64,000 nt of DNA from Ilyomonas sp963847085 (GTDB lineage: Bacteria; Bacteroidota; Bacteroidia; Chitinophagales; Chitinophagaceae), in NCBI GenBank assembly GCA_963847085.1, contig CAWJYO010000009.1, positions 744,001-808,000 on the forward strand, read 5' to 3'. A program made the position numbers and the translations under genes. Positions 46,419-56,937 of this stretch are shown in pieces. A model generated the notes under the pieces. That model searched no databases. It was not told the origin of the DNA and saw only the letters and a list, made by a program, of their open reading frames with translations. The stretch's first letter is position 1; every line of letters starts with the position of its first letter.

Positions 46419-46632
46419 TGCTCCTTTCGTGGTATATCTCGTTAGCTCCAGCCATTCCTGTTATAACCAAAATGACTGATGAAAGTGTAGCCATAAATTC
46501 CACAGTATGCTGCCACACATCAAAAACAAGTGTGCAAACCTCACACATAAATTGTAAAGTAAAAAGAGCAATGCCGTAAAAAAATAATGGGGAGCAGAGG
46601 CAACATTTATTGAACAATGATTGTCTATTCAT
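46402..46632 (-). CDS. Possible small membrane protein upstream of polyprenyl synthase
   Basis: 76 codons from the ATG at 46632, overlapping the start of the polyprenyl synthase gene by 17 bases. Two hydrophobic segments (FFYGIALFTLQFMCEVCTLVF and MATLSSVILVITGMAGANEI) suggest a two-helix membrane protein. I recognise no family. The overlap with a start codon is typical of operons, but the sequence could also be a chance frame. Confidence 0.35.
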   Translation of the reverse strand: MNRQSLFNKCCLCSPLFFYGIALFTLQFMCEVCTLVFDVWQHTVEFMATLSSVILVITGMAGANEIYHERSNGKSK

Positions 46633-46733
46633 TACCTGTGTAAAGATTGTTATTGATTTCAGAACGCGTTGGCATTGCAATTGCTATTTCAGTTCTCAAA
46701 TTTTTAACATCAGCTAAAAGCAGCTAATTAATA

Positions 46734-46764
46734 TTTGTGAATTAAGTACCAATATATAATTTTG
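46734..46764 (+). promoter_or_regulatory. Promoter of the OmpA-like gene
   Basis: TTTG at 46734-46737, a 19-base spacer and TAATTTTG at 46757-46764: a full match to the Bacteroidota sigma-factor consensus TTTG-N17-23-TAnnTTTG. The leader is about 70 bases to the ATG at 46840. Confidence 0.85.
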
Positions 46765-46839
46765 CAGAAAATTTTAAGTCTTTAGTAAGGATTAACTATT
46801 AACAGTAAAGCCTAAACAAAAAATTAAATCACACCAACT

Positions 46840-48477
46840 ATGGTAAAAAAGTATGTAGTAATGATGAGCTTGCTCCTCGCAGCTCACGGGGTTTTTGCGC
46901 AAGACAGTTCAATGAACAGAATGAACGACGCAAAATCCTACTGGAATGATTCTTCAAAAGTTGCTACGAAGAACATGGCACAGTACAACGAATTTAGAAA
47001 CAATCAGTATCCGTACCCCGCAAAGCCACGCGACATGTGGCAGTTAGGTGTAACGGGCGGTGTTATGGTGCCATTGTTTAGTGTTCCCAACGCTCAGTTT
47101 CCAGGCTGGCATGCAGGTTTGAATATTAGAAAATCGTTAGGTTATACAGTATCCGTAAAAGCAGGTATCGAGTACGGTGAAGCAAAGGGTTATGAGTACC
47201 GACCCTATGCTTCTTTACAAAATCTTCCGCCCAGCATTGGCGCTTTATATGCTGCTGCCGGACAGCAATGGGTTCCTAATTATAAAATGCAGGCAGTAAT
47301 TCCTTCAGTGGAAATGATGTTCTCATTTGGTAACATTCTTTTTCACCATGGCAATCCTAAGAGCAATATATATATCACGGCTGGTTATACACCATTTGTA
47401 TATCATACTAAGATAGATGCTTTGGATGCTAATGGACAACCCTATAATTTTAACTCCATTGATTTTACGCAAAAGCGTACTGATGTACAGAAAGCTATTA
47501 AGAATTTGCTTGATGGCAAATATGAAACTGACGCTTCGGTAAGAGCAAGAAGTCAAAATTTTGATAATGGCAACTCTACTGCATGGCAGTTCCGCCACAG
47601 TGCATTTGTTGGCGGTGGTTATGAATTCAAATTGGGAAGCGCCGTTACATTAGGTTTGGAAGCAAAATACTACATGATCAACGATTCTTATCTTGATGGT
47701 GTATATCGCCAGACGAATGGTTCTTTAACGCCGGGAAAAGATCAACTGATTACAGGTGATGTAACTTTTGGATTTAACATAGGCAGCAAAACAAAACGGA
47801 CAGAGCCATTGTGGTTCCAAAATCCACTGAACTTTATTTACAACGAAGTAAACGCTCCTCAGCACATGAAAATACCTACACCGGTATTGCCTGATGCAGA
47901 CGGTGATGGTGTAACCGACCAGTTTGATATGGAACCAAATACACCTGCCGGCGCTCCGGTTGACTCTCATGGTGTAGCAAGAGATACAGATGGTGATGGC
48001 GTTCCTGATTATAAAGACAAGGAATTGCTGACTCCACAAAAATGTTTCCCTGTTGATGCTGATGGTATAGGTAAATGTCCTCCATCTTGCTGCGACTCTA
48101 TGAGGATGGAAGATTCTGCAAAAGCCTGTCACATTAGTAGTTTGCCAAGCGTACAATTCAAAGGCAATACTGCAACATTAAGCAAAGCAGCACAGGCTTC
48201 ATTAGCTTCAATTGCACAAGAAATTCAGAATAATCCTACTTGCCACATCCGTGTAACAGGTCATGGTGCTTCTGACAAGCGCGCACAACAACGTAGCTGG
48301 GACAGAGTAAATGCTGTGATTCAGTACATGGTAAATCAACAAGGTATTTCTGAAAGCCGTTTCATCTTCGTATCTGGTCAGGAAGGCGATCCAAACGTAG
48401 TAGATTTGGAAGGTACAAATGACGAAGGTCCGAATAACGTTCCGGCTCCACATCCGCAATACCAGAATAAGAAATAA
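46840..48477 (+). CDS. OmpA-family outer membrane protein
   Basis: 545 residues. Signal peptide MVKKYVVMMSLLLAAHGVFA. An N-terminal beta-barrel-like region (WQLGVTGGVMVPLFSVPNAQFPGWHAGLNIRKSLGYTVSVKAGIEYGEAKG...) is followed by two thrombospondin type-3 calcium repeats (DADGDGVTDQFDMEPNTPAG; DTDGDGVPDYKDKELL). The C-terminal OmpA-like domain is degenerate: where 'GHTD..G' is expected it has GHGASDK, so the Asp that binds peptidoglycan is lost, although QRSWDRVNAVIQYMVNQQGI is retained. Peptidoglycan anchoring may be altered. Own promoter and terminator. Confidence 0.87.
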   Translation: MVKKYVVMMSLLLAAHGVFAQDSSMNRMNDAKSYWNDSSKVATKNMAQYNEFRNNQYPYPAKPRDMWQLGVTGGVMVPLFSVPNAQFPGWHAGLNIRKSLGYTVSVKAGIEYGEAKGYEYRPYASLQNLPPSIGALYAAAGQQWVPNYKMQAVIPSVEMMFSFGNILFHHGNPKSNIYITAGYTPFVYHTKIDALDANGQPYNFNSIDFTQKRTDVQKAIKNLLDGKYETDASVRARSQNFDNGNSTAWQFRHSAFVGGGYEFKLGSAVTLGLEAKYYMINDSYLDGVYRQTNGSLTPGKDQLITGDVTFGFNIGSKTKRTEPLWFQNPLNFIYNEVNAPQHMKIPTPVLPDADGDGVTDQFDMEPNTPAGAPVDSHGVARDTDGDGVPDYKDKELLTPQKCFPVDADGIGKCPPSCCDSMRMEDSAKACHISSLPSVQFKGNTATLSKAAQASLASIAQEIQNNPTCHIRVTGHGASDKRAQQRSWDRVNAVIQYMVNQQGISESRFIFVSGQEGDPNVVDLEGTNDEGPNNVPAPHPQYQNKK

Positions 48478-48491
48478 GCAATTATTTTTCT

Positions 48492-48537
48492 GATAAAAAC
48501 AAAAGCTCCCGACATGTCGGGAGCTTTTGTTTTTATC
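48492..48537. terminator. 23 bp perfect palindromic terminator with AAAAACAAA in the stem
   Basis: Perfect palindrome (arms 48492-48514 and 48515-48537, core CCCGACATGTCGGG), ends AAAAACAAA and TTTGTTTTT. Serves the OmpA-like gene. Confidence 0.9.
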
Positions 48538-48548
48538 CAATCCCCCTT

Positions 48549-48585
48549 TTAGGTTCCGAACCTTTTAAAGGTTCGGAACCTAAAT
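48549..48585. repeat. Near-perfect palindrome GGTTCCGAACC
   Basis: Arms TTTAGGTTCCGAACCTT and AAGGTTCGGAACCTAAA around a short TTAA centre. It follows the terminator and has no T-run. Possibly another REP-like repeat or protein-binding site in the htpG leader. Confidence 0.65.
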
Positions 48586-48691
48586 CTTGCCAACATGACA
48601 GGCAAAGCCGCTCTGGTACTGCTTTTGATGAAAGCAGCATGATTAAACAAACACAGTTTTATTTCAATAAAAATAAAAAGAACCTATTGTT

Positions 48692-50569
48692 ATGCAAAAA
48701 GGACAGATAAGAGTACAAACGGAAAACATTTTTCCGATTATTAAAAAATTCCTATACAGTGATCATGAGATTTTTTTGAGGGAATTGGTAAGTAATGCAG
48801 TTGATGCCACGCAAAAATTAAAAACGCTTTCCTCTATTGGCGAAGCCAAAGGAGATTTGGGCGAACTACGCATAGATGTGGTTTTAGATGCAAAAGAAAA
48901 AACCATTACCATTGCCGACCGTGGTGTGGGAATGACGAAAGAAGAAGTTGATAAATATCTGAACCAGGTTGCTTTTAGCGGCGCTGAAGAATTTTTGAAC
49001 AAATACAAAGATGCCAATATCATTGGACATTTTGGACTTGGATTTTATAGCGCATTCATGGTAAGCAGCCGGGTGGAAGTGCTTTCGCAAAGCTATAATG
49101 AAGAAGCGCCATCAGTATATTGGAGTTGCGATGGCAGCCCGGAATTTGAATTGTATGAAGTTGAGAAAAGAGACCGTGGTACAAAAATCATTCTTCACAT
49201 CAATGAAGACAGCACTGAGTTTTTAGAGGCTTCGCGCATTAAAGGCATTTTGGAAAAATTCTGCCGCTTTTTGCCTGTACCCATTTATTTTACTGATGTA
49301 GCTGAAGCCAAAGACGAAAAAAAGGGCGAAAACAAAGAAGAGCAAAAACCCATTAACAACACGCATCCGATATGGGTTAAAAAGCCTTCTGAATTAACGG
49401 CTGAAGATTACCAGAATTTCTATCGTGAATTATATCCGTTTGGTGAAACACCGCTGTTCTGGATTCATCTCAATGTAGATTATCCGTTCAATCTAACTGG
49501 TATTTTGTATTTCCCTAAAATCAAACAGAGCTACGAAATACAAAAAGATAAGATTCAATTGTACAGCAACCAGGTGTTTGTAACTGATGAAGTAAAAAAC
49601 ATTGTTCCCGAATTTTTGATGTTGTTGCATGGTGTAATTGACAGTCCCGATATTCCGCTAAACGTAAGCCGCAGCTATTTACAGGGCGACCCGAATGTGA
49701 AAAAAATAAACGCACACATCACCAAAAAAGTGGCAGATAAGCTGGATGAAATGTTTAGAAATGAACGTTCATCGTTCGAAGAAAAATGGGAGAGTCTTGG
49801 TTTGTTTGTGAAATATGGAATGATAACCGATGATAAGTTTTTAGATAAAGCTGCTAAATTTTTAATTCTGCAAGATGTAGCCGATAACAAATTTTATACA
49901 GTGGATGAATATAAAATGGCTACTGAAACTTTGCAGAAAAACAAAGAAGGAAAACACGTCGTTCTATATACTACCGACCCTGTTCAGCAGGACGCTTATA
50001 TACAAGCTGCGAAAGCAAAAGGATACCTTGTAGTAAAGATGGAAACCATGATAGATGCGGCTTTCATTAACAACATGGAAATGAAATGGAACGATGTGCA
50101 CTTTGTACGTGTTGATGCTGATATAGTTGATAACCTGATTGACAAAAAGGATGCAACTGAAAGTGTATTGAATAAAGAGGAAGAAACAAAGCTAAAAGAA
50201 CTCTTTACGTTTGAAGTGCCACAGTTGCATGTATCGGTTGAAGTAAAAGGCTTAAGCGCAGATACTGCGCCTGTTGTAGCTACCCGCCCTGAATTTATGC
50301 GCCGCATGAAAGACATGGCAAACATGGGCGGCGGTGGCATGACAGCTTTTTATGCTACCATGCCCGATGAAGTAACGCTTACCGTAAACGGCAATCATCC
50401 TATCTATCAAACTCTATTAAAAGAGCAAGACGAAAAAAGAGTGCAAAAACAAATTCGCACTTTGGCTGATATGGCTTTGCTTTCGCAAGGATTATTAAAG
50501 GGAACTGATTTAACCAACTTCATAAACCGCAACATCGAACTGATGCAGGACGAAAAGGTAGAAGCGTAA
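48692..50569 (+). CDS. htpG: Chaperone protein HtpG (Hsp90)
   Basis: Cytosolic ATP-dependent chaperone, 625 residues. N-terminal ATPase: FLRELVSNAVDATQKLKTLSS, ITIADRGVGMTKEEVDKYL, FGLGFYSAFMVSSRVEV. Middle domain: NVDYPFNLTGILYFP, LYSNQVFVTDEVKNIVPEFLMLLHGVIDSPDIPLNVSRSYLQGD. C-terminal dimerisation region ends NRNIELMQDEKVEA. A charged linker with KKGENKEEQ lies after the N-domain. Intact. Confidence 0.97.
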   Translation: MQKGQIRVQTENIFPIIKKFLYSDHEIFLRELVSNAVDATQKLKTLSSIGEAKGDLGELRIDVVLDAKEKTITIADRGVGMTKEEVDKYLNQVAFSGAEEFLNKYKDANIIGHFGLGFYSAFMVSSRVEVLSQSYNEEAPSVYWSCDGSPEFELYEVEKRDRGTKIILHINEDSTEFLEASRIKGILEKFCRFLPVPIYFTDVAEAKDEKKGENKEEQKPINNTHPIWVKKPSELTAEDYQNFYRELYPFGETPLFWIHLNVDYPFNLTGILYFPKIKQSYEIQKDKIQLYSNQVFVTDEVKNIVPEFLMLLHGVIDSPDIPLNVSRSYLQGDPNVKKINAHITKKVADKLDEMFRNERSSFEEKWESLGLFVKYGMITDDKFLDKAAKFLILQDVADNKFYTVDEYKMATETLQKNKEGKHVVLYTTDPVQQDAYIQAAKAKGYLVVKMETMIDAAFINNMEMKWNDVHFVRVDADIVDNLIDKKDATESVLNKEEETKLKELFTFEVPQLHVSVEVKGLSADTAPVVATRPEFMRRMKDMANMGGGGMTAFYATMPDEVTLTVNGNHPIYQTLLKEQDEKRVQKQIRTLADMALLSQGLLKGTDLTNFINRNIELMQDEKVEA

Positions 50570-50604
50570 GAAGAAACAAGCAAGAATGCAAGTTTCAAGA
50601 TAAG

Positions 50605-50643
50605 ACAAAAGGTTACGTTTTAAAGCGTAGCCTTTTGTTTTTA
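50605..50643. terminator. Bidirectional terminator htpG / DUF2807
   Basis: Arms ACAAAAGGTTACG (50605-50617) and CGTAGCCTTTTGT (50626-50638), one G:U pair, then TTTTTAT. The T-side includes TTTGTTTTT and overlaps the DUF2807 stop codon. Confidence 0.8.
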
Positions 50644-51357
50644 TACCTTTTTTACACGACCGCTGCCGCTCACTTTGCTAGCAAGGGTTGCATTGCCTGA
50701 ATAAAAAACACTGCCGCTTCCACTCACTTGCGCTGTCAATGCTTTTTCAACATGAACGGTAACACTGCCGCTGCCTGATTGTTGCACCGTTGCTGTATTG
50801 CAACCAGCCTCTTCCAGATTTGCACTGCCGCTACCACTTTTCTTAACTTCTATCTCATCATTCACTTTGCCTTTCAGCACAACGTTGCCGCTGCCCGACA
50901 TGTGCAACGAAAGTGATCCGAATGAAGCAAAAGAAAACTTTACTGCACCGGAACCTGAAACGGAAAATGAAGTATTGCCATCATTACTAAAATTGCCATC
51001 TCCATTGATGTTGCCGCTGCCACTTTGCGCAAGCGCACTTATGGTTGTCATGCTCACATGCACTCTTATCGGTTGATGCGTTTGCAAACTGTACCTGTCC
51101 TTTACTTTAATGGTTAGCCTATTGTCTTTTACTGCTGTTTCAATGTAAGGCAAAAGGTTATCTTCTCCTTCCAGTTGAATGCTGTTGCTATTGCCATACG
51201 CAATGTCAACATTTATGGGTCCGCCAACTTCCAAAGAGGTATAACCGGAAGCTTCGCGGGTTTCGGTTTTGCTGTTATTATTTCCTTTTACTGTATGCCA
51301 TTGCGCTATTGAAGTTGCACTAATGGTAATAAAAAGAAGCGAAAGAAAAGTTTTCAT
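50641..51357 (-). CDS. DUF2807 head-GIN domain protein
   Basis: 238 residues with a signal peptide (MKTFLSLLFITISATSIAQ). The first part includes TSLEVGGPINVDIAYGNSNSIQLEGEDNLLPYIETAVKDNRLTIKV, then follow many SGSG-containing strands (SGSGNINGDG, SGSGAVKF, SGSGNVVL, SGSGSANL, SGSGSVTV, SGSGSVFY, SGSGRVKK). The regular SGSG spacing fits a beta-helix-like stack. DUF2807 is a putative auto-transporter adhesin head domain; the role is unproven. Confidence 0.85.
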   Translation of the reverse strand: MKTFLSLLFITISATSIAQWHTVKGNNNSKTETREASGYTSLEVGGPINVDIAYGNSNSIQLEGEDNLLPYIETAVKDNRLTIKVKDRYSLQTHQPIRVHVSMTTISALAQSGSGNINGDGNFSNDGNTSFSVSGSGAVKFSFASFGSLSLHMSGSGNVVLKGKVNDEIEVKKSGSGSANLEEAGCNTATVQQSGSGSVTVHVEKALTAQVSGSGSVFYSGNATLASKVSGSGRVKKV

Positions 51358-51543
51358 TGGTTTTGTTTTATGAATTGAAACGATGAGAGAGGAAAAACGT
51401 TACATCCCTTTTACAATGAAACTATCACAAATAACATCAACCTTTGCTGGGCACTGAATAATCATTTGTGAAATCATTTTTACAAAAAGAGAGAAGTTTG
51501 TAAACTGGCTTACTTTTGCAATCTTCTTTATTGGATAGCAATT

Positions 51544-51930
51544 ATGTTCAATAGAAAAACAAACAACAGAAGATGGTTAGCAATCGTGCATACAATCATG
51601 ATTGGCGCGCTGTTTTTCGCCCAGCTTCAGTTGAAGTTTATTGAATATGCTTATGGCAACGAGTATGGTAAAACCTCATTCGTAAATAAGGCAACGCAAA
51701 ATGACGCAAAACAAAAGATCGTACAACGCGATAATAGTCATTCCGCTTCTTACACAAAACTCAACAAGCGTTATCCGGTAAGCAGTTTGTTTGTTGTATC
51801 ATCTGCGCCTGCCATTGTTCATCAATATCATATTTCTTTTTCTCCGAAATTAATTTACCAGCAACCTTTTCTTACTACTTCTTACCAACACTCATTTTCA
51901 CGCCGCGGTCCGCCTGCCTCTTTTTGTTAG
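51544..51930 (+). CDS. Small secreted or membrane-anchored protein ahead of efflux operon
   Basis: 128 residues. A basic N-terminus (MFNRKTNNRRW) precedes a hydrophobic segment (LAIVHTIMIGALFFAQLQL). The remainder is rich in S, T, Q, Y and ends HSFSRRGPPASFC. I recognise no domain. TACTTTTG at 51511-51518 is a good -7 element for its promoter. Its place 190 bases ahead of a TolC/RND set suggests a partner or sensor, not shown. Confidence 0.55.
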   Translation: MFNRKTNNRRWLAIVHTIMIGALFFAQLQLKFIEYAYGNEYGKTSFVNKATQNDAKQKIVQRDNSHSASYTKLNKRYPVSSLFVVSSAPAIVHQYHISFSPKLIYQQPFLTTSYQHSFSRRGPPASFC

Positions 51931-52117
51931 TAACTTTCTTTTGGTTTTGCACATTTTTTTGTGCCCTGTTTCTCTCTTTCTTGTTGATTGTTGTTGACAG
52001 AACACAACCGTAATGAACGGTTCTTCTATTCATTGAATGCGCTGTGCTTACCATCATTCTTACCACACAATTTTCAACAAAAACAAATTGTAATCTCCAT
52101 TCATTTAAGCAAATGAT

Positions 52118-53521
52118 ATGAACCAACGTTTGGTAAAAGCAACCGCGATGTTGTGTGTACCTCTTTTGTTTTTCGCCTGCCATTCTTCATTATATGCACA
52201 ACAGGTGTCACCGGCTGTTTCACTGCAAATGCTTGTGAATTCAGCTTTAAAATATTCTCCCCTTTTGCAAAGCCGGCAAGCCTACATAAAAAGCTCGGAG
52301 CAAAATGTTATCAGTACAAGAAATGCCTATCTGCCAACTGCAGTTGTGGGCGATGAAGCCCTGATAGCATCCGACAATTCGTTGCCAGGCTCTTATCTCT
52401 CCATGGGTGTTATTCCTTCTACTTCCTCAGGCATTCGTCCAGACAATACGGCGCAGGCTGCCACTGGCAATTTTGCTCTTTTTATGAGCCAGTACGAGAT
52501 TGCTTCATTCGGATATAAAAATGCGCAAATCAAAAATGCAGAAGCCGAAGTCAGTCTGCGCAACAGCGATTTAAATCGTGAGTCTTATTTATTAAAATGG
52601 CGCATTTGTAAACTGTATTTTACGCTGCTTCAGCAACAGTTGCAACAAAGCATAGAAGAGCAAAATACAAAGCGGTATGAAGATTTGTTTACCGTTGTTC
52701 GTGCGGTGGCATTAAGCGGTTTAAAGCCTGGCGCCGATTCATCGCAGGCTTTGGCCGAGCTTTCTAAAACAAAAGTGGATTTGAATAATGCTATTAAGCA
52801 AACAGCAACGCTAAGGCAGGAACTGGCTTATCTCTCAGGCATTCGTGCCGACAGCATTGCAATAGATACATCCGAGCAACAACATCAGCAAACCATCACA
52901 CAATTGTTAGGAAGCAGCGCCGATACAACAGCCAATCCGTTGCTGGCTTATTATACTGCCGAGCAACAGTTATTGCAGAGCAATGAAGCGGTGGTGCAAA
53001 CGAGTTTCCGTCCGCATTTGATGCTTACCGGCATGGCATGGGCGCGAGGTTCGAGTATTGATGCAAACAACAAATTTCAACCAATGGGTTCGGTTTTCGA
53101 TAACCAGCGATACAATTATTTAGCGGGCGTAAGCTTATTTTATGACCTGTTCAGCGGCATCCAAAAAAAGAGCCGCTTAGCTGCCAGCCGTTATAACAGC
53201 GAAGCAGGTGCTGAGGAACTGGAACAGGAAAAACAATCGCTTCAAAATATAAATAACCAGTCTGATGAAGCTATCCGTATTGCTTCGGAAAACCTGGCTC
53301 AGTTGCCGGTTCAATTAAGTGCGGCAAGCGATGCTTTCAATCAAAAAACGGCACAATATAAAGCCGGTATCAGTAACCTGGTTGATCTTACTACCGCTAC
53401 TTATGTTTTGTATCGGGCACAAACCGAATATGCACAAGCACTGAACGATTGGTTTCTGGCAAACGTTGACAAAGCCGCTGTTACCGGCAGGCTCGATCAA
53501 TTTTATTCAATCATTAAATAA
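52118..53521 (+). CDS. TolC-family outer membrane efflux protein
   Basis: 467 residues with signal peptide (MNQRLVKATAMLCVPLLFFACHSSLYAQQ). Two OEP repeats of the TolC type: VSLQMLVNSALKYSPLLQSRQAYIKSSEQNVISTRNAYLPT in the first half and the coiled-coil segment QSDEAIRIASENLAQLPVQLSAASDAFNQKTAQYKAGISNLVDLTTATYVLYRAQTEYAQALNDW in the second. Outer-membrane channel of the efflux system encoded by the next two genes; 10 bases before the RND gene. Confidence 0.9.
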   Translation: MNQRLVKATAMLCVPLLFFACHSSLYAQQVSPAVSLQMLVNSALKYSPLLQSRQAYIKSSEQNVISTRNAYLPTAVVGDEALIASDNSLPGSYLSMGVIPSTSSGIRPDNTAQAATGNFALFMSQYEIASFGYKNAQIKNAEAEVSLRNSDLNRESYLLKWRICKLYFTLLQQQLQQSIEEQNTKRYEDLFTVVRAVALSGLKPGADSSQALAELSKTKVDLNNAIKQTATLRQELAYLSGIRADSIAIDTSEQQHQQTITQLLGSSADTTANPLLAYYTAEQQLLQSNEAVVQTSFRPHLMLTGMAWARGSSIDANNKFQPMGSVFDNQRYNYLAGVSLFYDLFSGIQKKSRLAASRYNSEAGAEELEQEKQSLQNINNQSDEAIRIASENLAQLPVQLSAASDAFNQKTAQYKAGISNLVDLTTATYVLYRAQTEYAQALNDWFLANVDKAAVTGRLDQFYSIIK

Positions 53522-53531
53522 ATGACCTTCT

Positions 53532-56500
53532 ATGTTAAAAGGTGCATTGAAGCGACCTATCACCGTGTTGGTGTTATTTGGTGGCTTACTCTTATTTTCT
53601 ATCATCGCAATACGTTCTATTCCCATTGATATTTTTCCGCAGTTAAACTTACCTACCATTTATGTAATTGAATCGTATGGCGGTATGTCGCCGCAGCAAA
53701 TGGAAGGTTTTTTTGCCACGCGCCTGCAAGACCAGTTTTTGTATGTAAATGGCATTAAAAACATTGAAAGCAAAAACATACAGGGCTTAACGCTTATCAA
53801 GCTTTCTTTTTACGAGAAAACAAACATGGCAGAAGCCTCGGCGCAGGTAGCACTGCAGGTAAACCGTGCCTCGGCATTTTTTCCGCCCGGCGCGCTGCCG
53901 CCGCAGGTGGTTCGCTTCGATGCTTCTTCATTGCCGGTAGGAGAGTTGGTATTTAGCAGCAAAACAAAATCTTTAAAAGATATTTACGATCTCGCTGCAA
54001 CCCGCATCCGCCCTATGTTTGCCACGATACCCGGCTTGTCGGCACCACCGCCTTTTGGCTCTAATGCACGTTCGGTAGTAGTAAATGTTGACCCTGAAAA
54101 ATTGCGGCGTTACAATATATCGCCCGACCAGGTGGTGGAAGCCATTACCAAAAACAACGCGATGACGCCATCAGGCAATCTTCGTGTGGATAGTTTGATG
54201 TATGTAACCACAGTCAATTCTTTGGAACAAAATGTTGAGCAGTTTGGAAACATACCGATCGCAACATCAGGCAACAGTGCTGTATTTATTCACGATGTTG
54301 CAAATGTTACCGATGCTGCCGATATAACGGTTGATTATGCGCTGGTAAACGGCAAGCGTTCGGTATATATTCCGGTGGTAAAAACGGCTGATGCGTCAAC
54401 ATGGGATGTGGTGCAATCGCTAAAGCAAAAACTACCCGACATGCAAAGCTTGTTGCCTGATGATGTAAACGTGAGCTATGAATTTGATCAGTCGGTGTTT
54501 GTTATCAACGCAGTGAAAAGTTTGATGACAGAAGGCATTTTGGGAGCGATACTTACCGGCCTGATGGTGCTCCTTTTTTTGCGCGACTGGCGCAGCAGCG
54601 TTGTCGTTATCATAACCATTCCGGTGGCTGTGATAAGCGCCGTTTTGTTTTTACGCCTTTTTGGTCAAACCATAAATATCATGACGTTGAGCGGGCTTGC
54701 TTTGGCCATTGGCGTGCTGGTTGACCAGGCAACTGTTACCATTGAAAACATACACCAGCATTTGGAAATGGGCAAAAACAAACGCCAGGCAATATTGGAT
54801 GCCTGCGAGGAAATTTCATTTCCCTTGTTGTTGATTTTGCTTTGCATCCTGGCTGTGTTTGCGCCATCGTTTATTATGACGGGCGTGCCTAAAGCTATGT
54901 TTCTTCCCTTATCGTTGTCTATTGGTTTTGCCATGATTGTTTCGTTCGTTGCTGCGCAAACTTTAGTGCCGATTATCTGTAACTGGTTGCTGGACGAAAG
55001 GAAGTTTCAATATCATCATAAATCTCCACCGCAACATGCTCATGCAGGACTTGCGTTAGATAAACAGGAAGAGGATGAAATCAATCTTCATACAAAAGAA
55101 GATACAGAGCAACCTGAAGGAAAACGATTTTTTTCAGCGTTTAAAAATGCGGCTCTTACAAAGATTAGAACGCTGGATGCCAAGGCGGAAACTGATTGTT
55201 TCCATTTACTGTATTGTAACCATTGCAGCGGCGGCTTTTTGTTTTGCCCAAATTGGTAAGGATTTGTTGCCCAAAAGCAACGTGGGACAAATGCAGTTGC
55301 GCATTAAAGAACCCGATGGTACAAGACTTGAAATCACCGAGCGGGCCGTAAAAAGTATTTTAAATACCATTGATTCTACCGTCAACGGAAACATTGCCAT
55401 TAGCTCGGCGTATGTGGGTTTGGTGCCCAGTTCGTTTGGTACGAGCAATTTGTATGTATTCAACAGCGGCACGCATGAGGCGGTTTTGCAAATCAATTTA
55501 AATGAACATTACAAGGTAAAAATGGATGATTTAAAAGAAAAGCTTCGGTCTGTTATAAAAGCAAAATATCCTGATATTGCCATTTCATTTGAACCGATAG
55601 AACTCACCGAAAAAATAATGGCGCAAGGTGCAGAAACGCCAATTGAGATAAGAGTGGCTGCGCGTAATTTTTCAGATATTACGGCCTATGCGCAAAAGCT
55701 TGAAAATAAATTAAAGCAAGTTTCTTTTTTGCGCGATGTACAAATTGAACAACCGTTGCAGTTCCCAACTTATAACATTCATGTGGACAGATTCCGGTTG
55801 GCGCAAATGGGGTTGAATATGGCTGATGTTTCGCGAAGCATTACCGATGCCACTTCATCAAGCCGTTTTACGCAAAAGGTGTTGTGGCTCGATCAGAGCA
55901 ATGCTTATACCTACCAGGTGCAGGTGCAGGTTCCGGAATACATCATGAATTCAACCGAACAAATGAACGATATTCCTCTGGTGAAAGGACAGGACAGACC
56001 AGTGCTTTCTGATGTTGCCGAATTATCAACCACCGAAATGCCCGGCGAATACGACCGTGAAGGACCGCGACGGTACTTAACTGTAAGCGCTAATATTTAT
56101 AAAAAAGATTTAGGCTCGGCTACCAATGCAGTGGAAAAAGCGGTTGATGAAATTGGTGCAAAACCAAAAGGTTTAGTAGCAACCATTGGTGGTATGTCAT
56201 CATTACTGAACGAAACGCTAAGTTCACTGCAAACTGGTTTGCTGGCGGCCATTGTTGTTATTTTATTGTTGCTGGCAGCCAATTACCAATCGTTTGGGCT
56301 GGCCATTTCGGTGCTGGCAACGGTGCCTGCGGTGTTGCTCGGTGCAATGCTGCTCTTGTTTGCCACGGGCTCAACATTAAACTTGCAATCGTACATGGGC
56401 ATCATCATGTCAACGGGCGTATCCGTTGCCAACGCCATTTTAATTGTTACCAACGCCGAAGCTTTGCGATTGGAATATAAAGATCCGTTCAAAGCCGCCG

Positions 56501-56787
56501 CAGTGAGTGCAAGCATAAGGTTGCGACCTATTTTAATGACGAGCCTTGCTATGATTGCGGGTATGATACCAATGGCAAGCGGCCTCGGCGAATCTGGCGA
56601 CCAATCGGCGCCGCTGGGCAGAGCCGTGATTGGCGGATTGGCGGCTTCCACCGTAGCGGCTTTATTTATTGTGCCGTTGGTATATGGTTGGATACAACAA
56701 AAGAAAGGGTTTAGCTCGCCATCGCTTTTGCCCGAAGAAAAAGAGGCAAAAACAAACTTCAATGTTGTTGAAAAAGCAATGGTTTGA
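53532..56787 (+). CDS. RND-family efflux transporter (one frameshift)
   Basis: Inner-membrane proton-driven efflux pump, about 1084 residues after removing one extra T in the seven-T run 55128-55134; the second part then continues FQRLKMRLLQRLERWMPRRKLIVSIY. Twelve-helix RND plan with two large periplasmic loops. TM4 has LALAIGVLVDQATVTIENIHQH: the first of the usual VDD pair is kept, the second Asp is Gln, as in pumps with a single relay Asp. Substrate unknown. Order tolC-RND-adaptor. Confidence 0.92.
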
Positions 56788-56877
56788 ACCACGAAGTAGC
56801 GAAGAACAGGAAAACTCACAAAGAAGAAATTAAAACAAAATTCCATGTAACTTTTTTCCTTTGGGTCTTCGTGGTTC
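56786..56877. repeat. GAACCACGAAG...CTTCGTGGTTC inverted repeat
   Basis: Outer arms pair almost perfectly and match 6189-6287. Also contains CAAAG/CTTTG internal words. Begins at the RND stop codon and sits between the RND and adaptor genes, so transcription may drop here. Confidence 0.8.
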
Positions 56878-56937
56878 TTCATTAAAAAAATGTAAAAAGT
56901 TTCTCAATATTTAATCAACTTCTTTCAAAACTTTTTT

